From assembly GCF_033568475.1 (NCBI RefSeq), contig NC_133122.1, positions 114,220,289 through 114,284,288 of the forward strand: 64,000 nucleotides of DNA. The letters are read 5' to 3'. Each line of letters starts with the position of its first letter. Within the stretch, counting starts at the first letter, position 1. Both the position numbers and the translations under genes were made by a program. Source of the DNA: Henckelia pumila (Eukaryota; Streptophyta; Magnoliopsida; Lamiales; Gesneriaceae). Shown piece after piece: positions 23,015 to 36,261 of this stretch. The notes beneath the pieces were generated by a model. That model saw only the letters and a list, made by a program, of their open reading frames with translations. It made no database searches and was not told where the DNA came from.

Positions 23015-25432
23015 TGTGGGGACCTCGGGTTGCTAATCTCTTCTTAGGGCAACTAATGATTAATTAAAAAATTAATCAAAACAATTAAAAGATAATAAAT
23101 CAAGAGCAAAAATTTTTTTTTTTTAAAAAAACCGGAGCCTCGCTCGATCGGGCAAAATCAACCGATCGAGCGAGCACCAAAGCCCTGCTCTCGGTTCCCA
23201 AAATATATTGGCCTCGCTCGATCGGATGAACTCGTCCGATCGAGCGAGCCCAATATTTCATTTCTCTGTTTTTGCAAATTGATGGCCGCGCTCGATCTTA
23301 CAAATTCCCAGGATCGAGCGTGCCTCTCGTTTCAAAATTTCTGCAGAATCTGTTTGCTGTCAAACCTTGGAATATTGGCAAGATCCTTCAAATATATTCA
23401 AGTCTATACATGATATAACATCTGAGAACATGAATATATTCATATATGAAGTCTTTGGCATCAAAACATGTGTTGAATACATCAATTCGAATAACATAAT
23501 AGACATTAATTGAGCAAGCTACACAAAGACTCAAATGTGAGCTTCAAGTCTATAAGTTCATATCAAGTTTGATGCTATCTAACTACCATTCATCTGCTTA
23601 AAACCCGAGTCCACACTTGCTAAGTCTCGCTCCCAGTCTGTCAATGTCATCTCAGACTAGCTCCTGCCCCATCTGTTGTGATGCACACATACAAAACAAA
23701 ACAACAGCTGGATAAACTCCGGTGAGAAATCATCTCAGTATAACCAACATATCAAAAGCGTTAAATAAATCATATCGACTCTATTTAATCAACTCAACAA
23801 TAGAGTAAATAACGCTTCTTCGATCGATCGAGAATTGATTCATTTCACTTCGTTGCCATCAAGATTCATAACTGATCTTGACATGGATATCCATCTATCG
23901 TAATCATTCAGGATTCGAAAATAAGGTCGCCCTCCGACCTTGGCATAGAATCAATTCAATATCATCATCATATCATAATCGTATCGACTCAAAATCAAAG
24001 ATCCACTACCTGGGATGGATCGACAACATCAAAATCAAAACAAAGCAATAAATACGTATGTGATTTTGGAGGAAGAACTCAAGAAGAATCGATCTTGAGT
24101 TTCAAACTTCCTGACTCTCAATGTCGTCATTATACCTTCGTATTTCTTCTGTTTTGAACGCTTCTAATCTGAAACATAGCATCAAAACATTCTTATCAAT
24201 CTTCATTCTATTCAATCATTCCAAATTCAATTCAAAATCATCAATCTAACTTCATTCAAAATCATGTCAAAACTCAACTTCTTCTTATTCGGTACAACTC
24301 GGATTCGTGAGTCGTTAGCCTTCGAAACTCATATAAAACTGAGAAATAAAAATTCTATATCATCGATAACATTTCAAATAATGTCTTATCTCAGTCATAG
24401 GCTATCAAAACGGTCCAAAAACACGAATCGACGGCGTAGCGATTAAAATCGGTAACCGACAAAATATCGAATTTGAAGCTAACTTCTTTAACTTCATGAC
24501 CGTGTGATATATCACTATAATCTCATCATACTAATCATACCATCAGCTATAATCATTGACTTACATGCTGGAATTCGTTTCAAGTTCATTCAATAATCAA
24601 TATTCGATTCAGTTTCGATATCGTATCGCATAAACGTTGAATAACAAAATCATATCATCAAAATCTGATATCTATCGAATTTCAATCTTCAAAACTTTCC
24701 GAAGTAATTCAAAACTTACATCAAGTCGAAGTACTCATCGCAAGGATTTCAGAACATCTTTCGGAATTGAAATCTGACGAGCGGATCAAAAGTTACGACG
24801 TTTTGAAAATCGGAACTCAAATGAAATGAAAAGGCTTCGGCTTCCCTGCTTCAGAATTGTTGAATATCATATCACAATACACGTATCAAATCTGATTATT
24901 ATAATTAAAATCGGATATGGATTCAGGTAATTGCAATTTAACCCTCAAGTCTTCATTAATTGCAATTCAGTCCTTGGCCTTCATTTTAATTCAATTTCAA
25001 TCCAAAATAATTTAAGAATATTAGAATTTTAAATCGAAACTCTAAATATTCCCAAATTAAATATACTCGGATTAAAATTAAATAAATTCGGATTAAATCA
25101 ATAATCCCGGCCTTTTGCACTTCAGCCCATGAAACTTCGATATTTTCAAATCAGTTTCAGATCGGGTTTCATCGTCAAAATCAATCTTCTTTAATTCCCA
25201 AAACATGGAATTTAATCTTAAATTCCATAAATATTCAAATCGAATATTTATTCTTTTAATTTACGAATTCTCGGAATTTAATTCTCAAAATCCATAAATT
25301 CTCAAATTAAATATTTCCGACTCGAAAATTAAATCTATCATTCCCATACATTCTAAAATCAATATTAGCCCATAGTATGGAATTTAATTCTCAAATCCCA
25401 TAATTAATAATTTAATATTTTCGGGTCTTACA
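23015..25432 (-). mobile_element. B LTR, minus orientation, inserted in A's pol
   Basis: It runs from TGTGGGGACC to GGGTCTTACA, 2418 bases. It is nearly identical, in inverted orientation, to 28410-30831. Its left flank (23010-23014) is ACTAA, which on the minus strand is TTAGT. This is the same five bases that precede the other copy at 28405-28409. The right flank is B's own polypurine tract (25433-25450), not A's pol. Confidence 0.9.
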
Positions 25433-25510
25433 ATTCCTCCCCTCTAAGAAATGATTTCGTCCTCGAAATCACATTCAATCGAACTATTCAATATGATAGA
25501 CTGAATGATT
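25433..25510 (-). mobile_element. B internal 3' end: polypurine tract and unassigned junction
   Basis: On the minus strand: GATTTCGAGGACGAAATCATTTC, then a purine tract TTAGAGGGGAGGAAT abutting the B LTR. To the right the sequence changes to plus-strand gag coding text at about 25511 (SWWIAMKRAL). The switch between B and A DNA is within about 25480-25511. Confidence 0.7.
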
Positions 25511-26360
25511 ATTTGAAGTTGGTGGATAGCGATGAAGAGAGCATTGGAAAACCAAGGTACTGTTATTACCTGGTCTATATTTAGAACTGCTTTTTATCAG
25601 CGTTTCTTTCCTGTGTCTTATCGCAAGGACAAAGGAGCATAGTTTGCAAGTCTACAACAGGGACAGTTAAATGTCGAAGAATATGTTGCAAAGTTCACTA
25701 GCTTGTTGAAGTTTGCTCCACATATTGCTGTTAGTGATGAAGATCAAGCTGATCAATTCATCAATGGCTTGAACCCTGATGTATTTACACTTGTGAATTC
25801 AGGAAGACCCAATACCTTTGCTGATGCTCTGAATCGAGCAAAGGGTGCAGAAGCAGGGATACTGAAACAACGAGGAGCACAGTTTGTGCCACAGCCAGTG
25901 AGACAGTCCCAAGAACAGCCACAGATTCCACCGCCACCTCGATTTGAAGCTGGAGGTAGTAGTAGTGGAAAGAAAAGTTTCTTCAAGGGCAAGAGCAAAC
26001 AGTTCAAGAGATCTGGTGGTAGTAGATCTTCAAGTTCAGGTAGCTCCCGACAGTCTAGAGCTGGACAGAGGTCTGATGTGTATTGCACCAAGTGTGGTGG
26101 TCGCCATACCAATGAACAATGCCGAGGTGTATTTGGAAGCTGCCACATTTGCAACAAGATGGGACATTTTGCACGAGTGTGTCCACAACGAGGTTCTGAA
26201 GGTGCAAAGGGTGCGGGATCATCGAGACCGGTAGGTCAATCTACATCTTCTGTTCACTCTTTTCAACCACAGCCTGCAGCACCGAGTAGAGGAGGAGGTC
26301 AGACGGTGAATCAACCTCCGAGGAAACAAGCACGAGTGTTTGCATTGACAAAAGAGCAAG
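25511..26360 (+). pseudogene. Element A Gag, C-terminal part, inverted relative to A
   Basis: The coding text starts inside the gag domain (WWIAMKRALENQGTVITW), continues past an in-frame TAG near 25640 and enters the open frame 25703-26581. It has the GLNPDVFTLVNSGRP segment and then two zinc knuckles, CTKCGGRHTNEQC and CHICNKMGHFARVC. The N-terminal gag portion is missing here. It lies, on the other strand, at 53075-53405. The two pieces abut without obvious overlap. Confidence 0.87.
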
Positions 26361-26835
26361 CACAAGCAGCACCGGACGATGTGATTGCAGGTAACTGTTT
26401 TCTTTCTGGTTATCCTGCCTATGTCTTATTTGATACTAGTGCATCGCATACCTTCATATCTGAACAATTTGTTACGTTGTATTCATTGCCTGTTGAGTCA
26501 TTAGCTACTGTAGTGTCTATATCTTCACCGTTGGGAAAAGGTATAGTATCAGTGAAGTCTGTTAGAAATTGTGTACTATAGTACGAAGGTAATGAAGTTG
26601 AGCTTGACTGTATCGTTCTTGGTTTATCTGATTTTGATTGCATAATCGGTATCGATATGCTAACCAAGTACAGAGCAACAGTGGACTGTTTTCAGAAGAT
26701 TGTGAAGTTCAGACCTGATATGACTGATGAGTGGAAATTCTATGGTAAGGGATCACGAGCCAGAATTCCTTTGATATCTGTTCTTTCTATGATTGACTTG
26801 TTACTGCAATCGATATACTGAAGACTAGTCCGACA
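26361..26835 (+). pseudogene. Element A protease region
   Basis: The protease active-site motif reads DTSASH (near 26431) where the family has DTGASH, so the catalytic-loop glycine is lost. The frame stops at 26579-26581 (TAG, glutamine expected) and resumes with the DFDCIIGIDML block near 26632. Confidence 0.82.
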
Positions 26836-28404
26836 TTGATGGATATACCGATGGTGAATGAGTTTGCAGATGTATTCCCTGATGAGATTCCAGGATTGCC
26901 ACCGTACAGAGAGGTAGATTTCGGTATTGAATTAATGTCAGGTACACAACCGATATCGAAAGCACCTTACCGTATGGCACCGATTGAACTGAAAGAATTA
27001 AAAGACCAACTCGAAGATTTGTTGGCTAAGGGATATATCAGACCGAGTGTTTCCCCTTGGGGTGCTCTGGTATTATTTGTTCGAAAGAAAGACGGATCGA
27101 TGAGATTGTGTATTGACTACCGGCAATTGAACAAAGCAACGGTAAAGAATCGCTATCCTTTACCTCGTATCGATGATTTATTTGATCAATTGCAGGGATC
27201 GTCATTATATTCAAAGAATGATCTACGATCCGGATATCATCAACTGAGGGTTAGAGACGAAGACATTCCTAAGACTGCATTTAGAACCAGGTATGGCAAT
27301 TATGAATTCATAGTCATGCCTTTTGGTCTAACGAATGCACCAGCAGTTTTTATGGGATTGATGAATAGAGTATTTCAAAGATATTTAGATGAATTTGTGA
27401 TTATCTTTATCGATGATATTTTGATATACTCTAAGAATCTGTGTGAACATGCTGATCATCTCCGAACTGTATTGAGAATATTAAGAGAAGAGAAATTGTA
27501 TGCCAAGTTATCCAAATGTGAGTTTTGGTTGCAGCGAGTTGTTTTTCTTGGTCATGTAATTTCAGGAGATGGCATTTCAGTGGATTCGAGTAAGGTTGCA
27601 GCTGTGATCAGTTGGAAGAGACCGACATCTGTGCCAGAAATTTGATTTTTTATGGGCTTGGCAGGTTATTACCATCGTTTCATTCGAGATTTTTCCTCGA
27701 TAGCGAAGCCATTACACAGCTTACACAGAAGAATGCACCATTTCTTTGGTCTGAGGCGTGTGAAAGAAGTTTTATCGAACTTAAGAAGAGATTGACGACA
27801 ACGCCGATTTTAATAATCCCTACAGGTACTGGTGATTTTGTTGTTTATTGTGATGCTTCTCACCAGGGTTTGGGATGTATTTTAATGTAGAAAGGACATG
27901 TTGTCGCTTATGCTTCTCGACAACTGAAACCACATGAAGTCAGGTATCCGATTCATGATCTTGAATTGGCTGCAATTGTCTTTGCATTGAAGATCTAGAG
28001 ACATTACTTATATGGCGAGAAGTTTGAAATCTTTTCTGATCACAAAAGTCTGAAGTATCTGTTCTCACAATCTGAATTAAATATGAGACAACGACGATGG
28101 CTTGATTTGTTGAAGGATTTTGATTGTGAAATCAAATACTATCCGGGAAAATCTAATGCAGCAGCGGATGCCCTAAGTAGAAAGATATGTGTTTTATCCT
28201 TGTCTACGTTAGGTGTATCTAATTTGATTGAAGATTGTTGTAGTTCGGGGTATGTATTTGAGATAGAGAGAAGGCCGATGAGAGTGTATGCAATCAGTGC
28301 TGAGCCAGAGTTATTGATTCGTATCAAAGAAGCACAAAAAGCCGATCAGAATGTGCAGAAATCGATTGAAAAGATTCGATCAGGACATCAGTCTGAGTAC
28401 AAGG
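26836..28404 (+). pseudogene. Element A reverse transcriptase and RNase H
   Basis: RT motifs in order: [44 protein letters not shown] and the catalytic [14 protein letters not shown] near 27643 replaces an arginine codon (EI-stop-FFMGLAGYY), a TAG near 27888 replaces a glutamine, and a TAG near 27997 replaces the tryptophan of the KIWRHY motif. RNase H follows with [19 protein letters not shown] and ADALSRK. The frame ends at EYKVS (28409), exactly where the B LTR starts. The continuing sequence is the integrase at 23009 on the other strand. Confidence 0.9.
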
Positions 28405-28409
28405 TTAGT

Positions 28410-30831
28410 TGTAAGACCCGAAAATATTAAATTATTAATTATGGGATTTGAGAATTAAATTCCATATTATAGGCTAATATTGATTTGAGAAGTTATGGGA
28501 ATGATAGATTTAATTTCCGAGTCGGAAATATAATTTGAGAATTTACGGATTTTGAGAATTAAATTCCGAGAATTCGTAAATTAAAAGAATAAATATTCGA
28601 TTTGAATATTTATGGAATTTAAGATTAAATTCCATGTTTTGTGAATTAAAGAAGATTGATTTTGACGATGAAACCCGATCTGAGACTGATTTGAAAATAT
28701 CGAAGTTTCATGGGCTGAAGTGCAAAAGGCCGGGATTATTGATTTAATCCGAATTTATTTAATTTTAATCCGAGTATATTTAATTTGGGAATATTTAGAG
28801 TTTCGATTTTAAATTTCAATATTCTTAAATTATTTTGGATTGAAATTGAATTAAAATGAAGGCCGAGGACTGAATTGCAATTAATGAAAACTTGAGGGGT
28901 TAAATTGCAATTACCTGAATACATATCCGATTTTAATTATAATAATCAGATTTGATACGTTTATTGTGATATGAGATTCAACAATTCTGAAGCAGGGAAG
29001 CCGAAGCCTTTTCATTTCATTTGAGTTCCGATTTTCAAAACGTCGTAACTTTTGATCCGCTCGTCAGATTTCAATTCCGAAAGATGTTCTAAAATCCTTG
29101 AGATGAGTACTTCAAATTGATGTAAGTTTTGAATTACTTCAGCAAGTTTTGAAGATTGAAATTCGATAGATATCAGATTTTGATGATATGATTTTGTTAT
29201 TCAATGTTTATGCGATACGATATCGAAACTGAATCGAATATTGATTATTGAATGAACTTGAAACGAATTACAGCATGTAAGTCGATGATTATAGCTGATG
29301 GTATGATTAGTATGATGATATTATAGTGATATATCACACAGTCATGAATTTAAATAAGTTAGCTTCGAATTCGATATTTGTCGGTTACCGATTTTTAATC
29401 GCTACGCCATCGATTCATGTTTTTGGACCGTTTTGATAGCCTATGACTGAGATAAGACATTCTTTGAAATGTTATCGATGATATAGCATTTTTATTTCTC
29501 AGTTTTAGATGTGTTTTGAAGGCTAACGACTCACGACTCCAAGTTGTACCGAATAAGAAGAAGTTGAGTTTTGACATGATTTTGAATGAAGTTAGATTGA
29601 TGATTTTGAACTGAATTTGTAATGATTGAATAGAATGAAGATTGATAAGAATGTTTTGATGCTATGTTTCAGATTTGAAGCGTTCAAAACAGAAGAAATA
29701 CGAAGGTATAATGACGACATCGAGAGTCAGGAAGTTTGAAACTCAAGATCGATTCTTCTTGTGTTCTTCCGCCAAAATCACATACGTATTTATTGCTTTG
29801 TTTTGATTTTGATGTTGTCGATCCATCCCAGGTAGTGGATCTTTGATTTTGAGTCGATACGATTATGATATGATGATGATATTGAATTGATTCTATGCCA
29901 AGGTCGGAGGGCGACCTTATTTTCGAATCCTGAATGATTACGATAGATGGATATCCATGTCAAGATCAGTTATGAATCTTGATGGCAACGAAGTGAAATG
30001 AATCAATTCACGATCGATCGAAAGAAGCGTTATTTACTCTATTGTTGGGTTGATTAAATATAGTCGATATGATTTATTTAACGCTTTTGATATGTTGGTT
30101 ATACTAAGATGATTTCTCACCGGAGTTTATCCGGCTGTTGTTTTTTTTTTTTGTATGTGTGCATCACAACAGATGGGGCAGGAGCTGGTCTGAGATGACA
30201 TTGACAGACTGGGAGCGAGACTTAGCAAGTGTGGACTCGGGTTTTAAGCAGATGAATGGTAGTTAGATAGCATCAAACTTGATATGAACTTATAGACTTG
30301 AAGCTCACATTTGAGTCTTTGTGTAGCTTTCTCAATTAATGTCTATTATGTTATTCGAATTGATGTATACAACGCATGTTTTGATGCCAGAGACTTCGTA
30401 TATGAATATATGTATGTTCTCAGATGTTATATCATGTATAGACTTGAATATATTTGAAGGATCTTGCCAATATTCCAAGGTTTGACAGCAAACAGATTCT
30501 GCAGAAATTTTGAAACGAGAAGAACGCTCGATCCTGTGATTTTGTAAGATCGAGCGCGGCCATCAATTTGCAAAATAAGAGAAATGAAATATTGGGCTCG
30601 CTCGATCGGACGAGTTCATCCGATCGAGCGAGGCCAATATATTTTGAGAATCAAGAGTAGGGCTTTGGTGCTCGCTCGATCGGCTGATTTTGCCCGATCG
30701 AGCGAGGCTCTGGTTTTTTTTAAAAAAAAAAAATTTCTGCTCTTGATTTATTATCTTTTAATTGTTTTGATTAATTATTTAATTAATCATTAGGTACCCT
30801 AAGAAGAGATTAGCAACCCGAGGTCCCCACA
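28410..30831 (+). mobile_element. B LTR, plus orientation
   Basis: It runs from TGTAAGACCCG to GGTCCCCACA, 2422 bases, the mirror of 23015-25432. It is preceded by TTAGT and A's pol, and followed by a perfect PBS. A normal 5' LTR would not be preceded by the other half of a solo-LTR TSD. This oddity is explained by an inversion between the two B LTRs. Confidence 0.9.
30524..30708 (+). repeat. Hairpin trio in B LTR (U5/leader position)
   Basis: Three inverted repeats with CGCTCGATC arms, including CTCGCTCGATCGG paired to CCGATCGAGCGAGG, lie 125-310 bases before the LTR end. Confidence 0.8.
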
Positions 30832-30836
30832 ACATG

Positions 30837-30848
30837 TGGTATCAGAGC
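30837..30848 (+). other. B primer-binding site
   Basis: TGGTATCAGAGC begins five bases after the LTR end and is complementary to the 3' end of initiator tRNA-Met. Confidence 0.9.
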
Positions 30849-33800
30849 ATAGGTTCTGGACTAAGATAGAAGCTGAGCGGGGTAGAGTGAGTCACATGCA
30901 TTTATAGTATTGCATGATTATGCAGTATTTGATTCGATGATTTAATAAATTGCATGTGCTCTTGATTTATTTTGAAATTGAATTGATTAATTTACCGATT
31001 TGTAAATTTTTGAATTCTTATCGATGTTATTATAAGAATTTCCCCGGGTGATGTAGCACCCAGAATCGAAGATAACATTGTTCTTTGGGTGATGTAAGCA
31101 CCCCAGATTTACAGCATAGTATGGCCAGACTGAACATAATGGTATGGTCAGACTGAACAGAATTGTATGGCTCAGCCGAACGAAGTATTTCCAATGAAAC
31201 AGAACAGTACATCAGCAAAGGAATAAATCATATTGTAGGTAGAAGTTGGTTTGAAGAACTTGATCAGTTGTTCACATTTGTTTTGAAGTTACAGATGAAT
31301 ATAGTATTAGATTGCTTTAATACCAACTTCGAAACCTAGCAATCAGCTGATGAATTTTGATGAAAAAATGATGAGAGGGCAGAGGTATATTGATTGTTGG
31401 TAAGTGCTTAGAACAGAACTTTGTTTATATTTCTTTGCCACAACAGATAGAAATGAAAGAAAAATATACCCTCTAGACGCTGAATAGTTTAAATTGTGTG
31501 CAATTCCTTATTAGAATTTTCAAGCCTATTACGATCCTTTGAATTGTAAAGGATGACGAAGTTCACGATTGAATGGTTTAATTATGGCTTGAATTCGAAG
31601 AATATGTTTGATTAACTGTTGACGATTGACATATTGTATGAATGATATAGCCTTGTCGAATAGAACTTAAGTTGAATGACGAGGCAGAATGAATGAAATT
31701 GTAGACATGCTACAGTGTGTGAGATAAACACAACTTTAGTTACAATTTCTAATTCCAAAGCAGATATGAAGGTAATTCTTTAACTCTAGTGAACCGAGAC
31801 AGATTAGTCTAGTTCTGAATACAGAAGATGTTAGAGATTATTGCACTCATTGTGGAGGAAGATATTCAACCAATCAGTGTAAAGATAGTTTAGGCAGATA
31901 TGCTATAATCCGTTCGAAGAAACATAGATTCTAAGAAGATTCGAAATGAAAAACAGTTCCAGAAGTATACAGAGGATCATAATGAAATTGCACCTGAGAA
32001 TGAACTTTCAGGTAACAGATTTATTTTGTTTTGACCTGTTTATTATTGGTGCAATAGATATATGATAGTTGAAAGCTTATTATATGATCACCTCTGTATC
32101 AGAAAAGAGAATTTGTGAATTGAGTTGAAGAATGAAACTATTGCTTCGATGAAATGAAATTGAACATGATGTTGTTCATATGTGAAATATTTGGTTACGA
32201 TGCATGATAGATGATGATACTGTAACCAAGTACTGATTAGTGATAGTTTCAGATTATTGAATCACTTGATTTTGTGATTTAACCAATCAGTATGCTTTAT
32301 GCTATACGAAGTACATGTTTATCTGAGTTGATTGGAAGCATGTATTCCGTGAAAATGAAGTAGAATTGATTCTTGATCAGAACTCGAGTTATTGAGGAGA
32401 AGTATGAATAGTCTGATCAAAGGAGAACTGAAATAGAATTGATGAATAGAAGAAACGATTGAATTAGATCAACAAGAACATGATGTGCATATGAATATGA
32501 TGATAGTGATGGAATCTCGAATTAAGATTCTTTGATTTCGGTTTAGTGTATATGATATTTGATTACAGAAATATTCCAAAATAAGTTATTCTATGCACTA
32601 GATATGTTCAAGATCTAAACCAGCATTGGTAGTTATGTCAATGAGTAGAGATTATAGATATGTTCCAGTAAGATTGTCGACTTTAGTTTAAGTTGTGAAC
32701 TGGAATTGAATAGCGAATTGATGAGTTAATGACTTGAATACGGGTTTTGAGGTTATAAGCTAGATGATCGTATGAAAATCAGTTGCAATTGAGTCTTTTC
32801 TTTAATTATGCTGAATCGATACATTAATGGAGATATGATTCTTGAAATATTTGATATTGAGTATTCATGGCGCCTGAATTATTCACTCATTCGGAGTTAT
32901 GAGATGCAAGTGAGTTGTTTTCACTGTGCAGAGTTTGTTATCCAGAAGTTTTGATTTTTGGATGACCTTGATTGAGGGATTTTCTCAATCTTGATTTATT
33001 TCTTTTGATTTTGAGAATTATTGATCCTTTGATGATATTTCAGTGTATTTTAAGATTGTTGGCTCATAACTGATAGAAGAATTTGAATATGATCAATGAT
33101 TTTTGGGTTACATGATATGTATTGTCGATATTTAGAGATAGAAATGAGTAATGAAATAGTCATCCGATGAATTGATTCCAGATTTTTGTGTATTCTGGTG
33201 TGAATATTCAGACGAATATATCACCAATCAGAATTATTTTCGATTGGAAGTAAGCCAGAACTATTCAGAATATGAAAGAAACACAGAAAGTAAACTGAAG
33301 AAATGAGAATTCAGTAAAGAATGCCAGATTGAGATATTAATTGAAGCCTTAGATCAGAATGAATGAATTCTATTATGATTGATTATCTGATTGTGCTTGA
33401 TATTTCCGAAAAGAAATATCAGATTTTGAAGAAAATGCACAACAAAGAATTTAAGATTCATCCAATAATTGTTTTATCAGAAGATAAAGCAAGTAAAGGT
33501 AACAGAATTAGTACGTTTGTGAAGTTAAACGTATAGAGAGTTTTTGATGAAGTTGAAAATCGTTGACCAGATGAGTTCAGTGATAGTTTAGAAACTCCAG
33601 AAATTGAAATGAGATTATGATTTGAAAAAATATTTTGCAAAACTACCATGATGAAACAGTATAGATGAGGTAAACAGGTGGTAGTTATGAACAGATTTAT
33701 TGAAATTATTGTATACGATGATCTGTCTCTATGATAAAATCACTGAATTGTGATTACATTCGTTGTAAGATGAACAGTAAGCCACGAGATAATGTTTCAG

Positions 33801-35095
33801 ATTGAAACATTGGGTTTACTATTAAATTGTAATACAGATAATCAGAAGACTTTGAGTACTTTTTGAGGTAAAGGTACAACATATAATCTTTGAATTGGAA
33901 GAATAGTCAGAGAAGATGAATCGAATTTCGAGAATGAACTTTACTTGATATGGTACCGATTATCAACAGCTCTGAATACTTTGAAATCTGTGAATACAGC
34001 ATAGTATTCTATGATTAATAGATAGTCTGAATAGATTAATCAAAATTTTGAGAATACGCTGTATAAGATATGACTAGATAGCTGTGAAGAAGATAGAAAT
34101 ATGATGAAATTACAGGAATGCTTAAAATATATTGTCAGGATTAAGACTTTAGATTTCTTCGATAGAATGTGGCATCGATTGAGTGACTGATGTTCTGAGA
34201 GTTGGTTATATGTGATTGCAATATACCATTCTTCGATTAATGGATTATCTGAGTTGATTTTCCAGATGTTGAAAACATTCTCAGAACTTTAATACCTGAT
34301 TTGGTATTACTTGATTTGATGTGTTGCCACTTGATAATTATAATTTATGTAACAGCTATTGAGTCGATTTTGAGATAATGCTATGATGATATGATGAAAA
34401 GAAATCTGAATTCTTTGTGTTGAAATGATATTACCGAAGTATATGATATCAGATCAGATTTGATTTGAGACACACAAAGATTTTGGAAGATGAATCTGTA
34501 CGAAATGAAAACAGAAAATAAGAAACATAATTAGTAATTGACTGATAGATATAACTTGTAAAGCTGAAACTGATTAGTTAAGCGGAAAAGTTATTCTTGA
34601 AACATCATTCAATTCAGAATAGAGAAAAAAGCAGAGTTTAATTTACAGATTCAGAATATGAAGTGGAATACTGATCTTGAAGTGATGAATGAAATGACAG
34701 TGTAGACTTGATCTATGTTTGCAGAAAGCATAGAATGATTTTGAGAAAACAACAAGTCATCACTGAAGCTGAATTTCATTGACTGAGATGTTATACCGAA
34801 TTGATGAATTGATTGGAAGCTTAATTCCTTTCAGCTTGATATGATGGATCTGATTTGTTCCACATATTCAAGTTAAGGAAATATCAGTTTGATTTTTCCT
34901 ATGTACTTTACTCAAATGAAATAGATAGCGAAGATATTCTGAGTTAAGGTGAATATTCAACAGATCCTTGATTAAGGAGAAAATTAACTCAAAAAGAATT
35001 CTTTTCAGTGAATTAAAGTACAAGAGATCAGAAGCAGATTTGACGAAGAAAGAATCTGATAAGAGATGAAGAGATGAGATACGAAATTCAGAGCT
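30849..35095 (+). pseudogene. Internal region of B-type Ty3/Gypsy element, heavily decayed
   Basis: No long frame survives, but traces occur in the expected order. A zinc knuckle CTHCGGRYSTNQC is at 31842-31880. Integrase-core text resembling 'YH-S-NG-SE' is near 34230-34250, and a chromodomain-like end (E-W/S-D-E-R) is near 35030-35090. The region starts right after the PBS. It ends where a different, D-like LTR tail begins, so the 3' part may belong to another copy. The AT-rich composition and the dense stops suggest long residence. Confidence 0.6.
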
Positions 35096-35585
35096 ATATT
35101 ATTAAAGTGTATGTGGATGTACCTCGCGGAGTCACCCTCCAGCTTTTGCTGCATATTCGATTGGCGCCCCTGAGCAAACTGAGTTTTTATTGGGTTTTAA
35201 GTCATTATTGCATCATATTTGTTTATATATCATTGCTTTCAAATTGAGCGTAGTCGCTTATGTCCGGTATTTTTTGTATTTTTTGGACACCCTATTCGAC
35301 AGGACATGTCTCAGGTTGAGCGACTCCAGTGGACCGCGACATGTTGGAGACCAGGAGCCTGGGTTGCAGTGAGCTTTCCTTAGTTGTTAAGGATTTGATA
35401 CACTGTTAAATTTGGTTGTATTATACAGTGTTTAATTATGGGTTTTGTGTCGGTTGTATTTTGTCGAATGTATTTTTATTTAGATTCTTTATCTTTTCGC
35501 TGTTAATTCTAATTATGTTTTAATTAAGATAAATGCATGCTTAATTAGATTTTGATTAGTAGCGGATCCGGGTAGGGTCGCTACA
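35096..35585 (+). mobile_element. D-like LTR tail, plus strand
   Basis: It contains the TTTTTTGGACACCCTATTCGAC block and the terminal GATCCGGGTAGGGTCGCTACA shared with D-family LTRs, but it is otherwise diverged. The 5' part is missing. No PBS follows; the next bases start another LTR fragment. Confidence 0.65.
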
Positions 35586-36245
35586 ATGTTCATGAATTGT
35601 ATACGGCATTTGCATACCATGTTGAGCCTGCTATTCGTTTGAGATAACCAGTTGTTTTAGGGTCGCTTAGCCCTAGGGTTTTTATTGTACAATCGGGTAC
35701 CGGTTGACACCAATTGAACCGACAGACATCATGTGCGGTTACCTAGGACGGGTTTGTCCAGATCGTGGTATGTGTGGCACCAACTAAATCTTCGGAGCAG
35801 CGTGCGCATACTAGTGGAGCCAGTGTAGTGAGTAGGATAATCCAGATATGATCCATGTTATCCAGATCATGTGCATTTCAAGTTGCATCCATCATTTTGA
35901 TATGTGTACTCAGTATTTATGTATTGAGCGTTAGCGCTCACGTTCAGTATTTCTGTGTTTTCTGGACACTCCATTCGACGGGACAGTTGCAAGTGTTCTA
36001 CCAGGACTCGGGTTTAGGTGGTGACCAGTCAGAGCTACAGGGCTAGTAGCTAGGTTGATTATGTACTACTTTGAGATTGACATTTATTTCGATTGGGTTG
36101 TATAAATTTGATTTATTTTAACCAGTTGTATTCTGTCGGTCTAGTATTTTATTAGTTTCCGTAGCATTCTCTGATTATGTTTAATTGCATGCTTATTTAA
36201 GCTCTAATCTCTAATTAGTAATGGATTCGGTTCGGGGTCACTACA
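35586..36245 (+). mobile_element. Second D-like LTR fragment, plus strand
   Basis: It contains 'TTTTCTGGACACTCCATTCGAC' and a terminal GGTTCGGGGTCACTACA, so it is another member of the same LTR group. It directly follows the previous LTR end and directly precedes pararetrovirus-like sequence. Its own start is not clear. Confidence 0.6.
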
Positions 36246-36261
36246 TGATAATAGAGAAAGT

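Noticed and set aside
23139..23323. Intrinsic transcription terminators
   Set aside because: Strong hairpins beside T runs look similar, but this is eukaryotic LTR DNA and the T run is not consistently placed.
35190..36046. Short plus-strand ORFs
   Set aside because: They lie in D-like LTR tails and translate LTR motifs such as the TGGACACC box.
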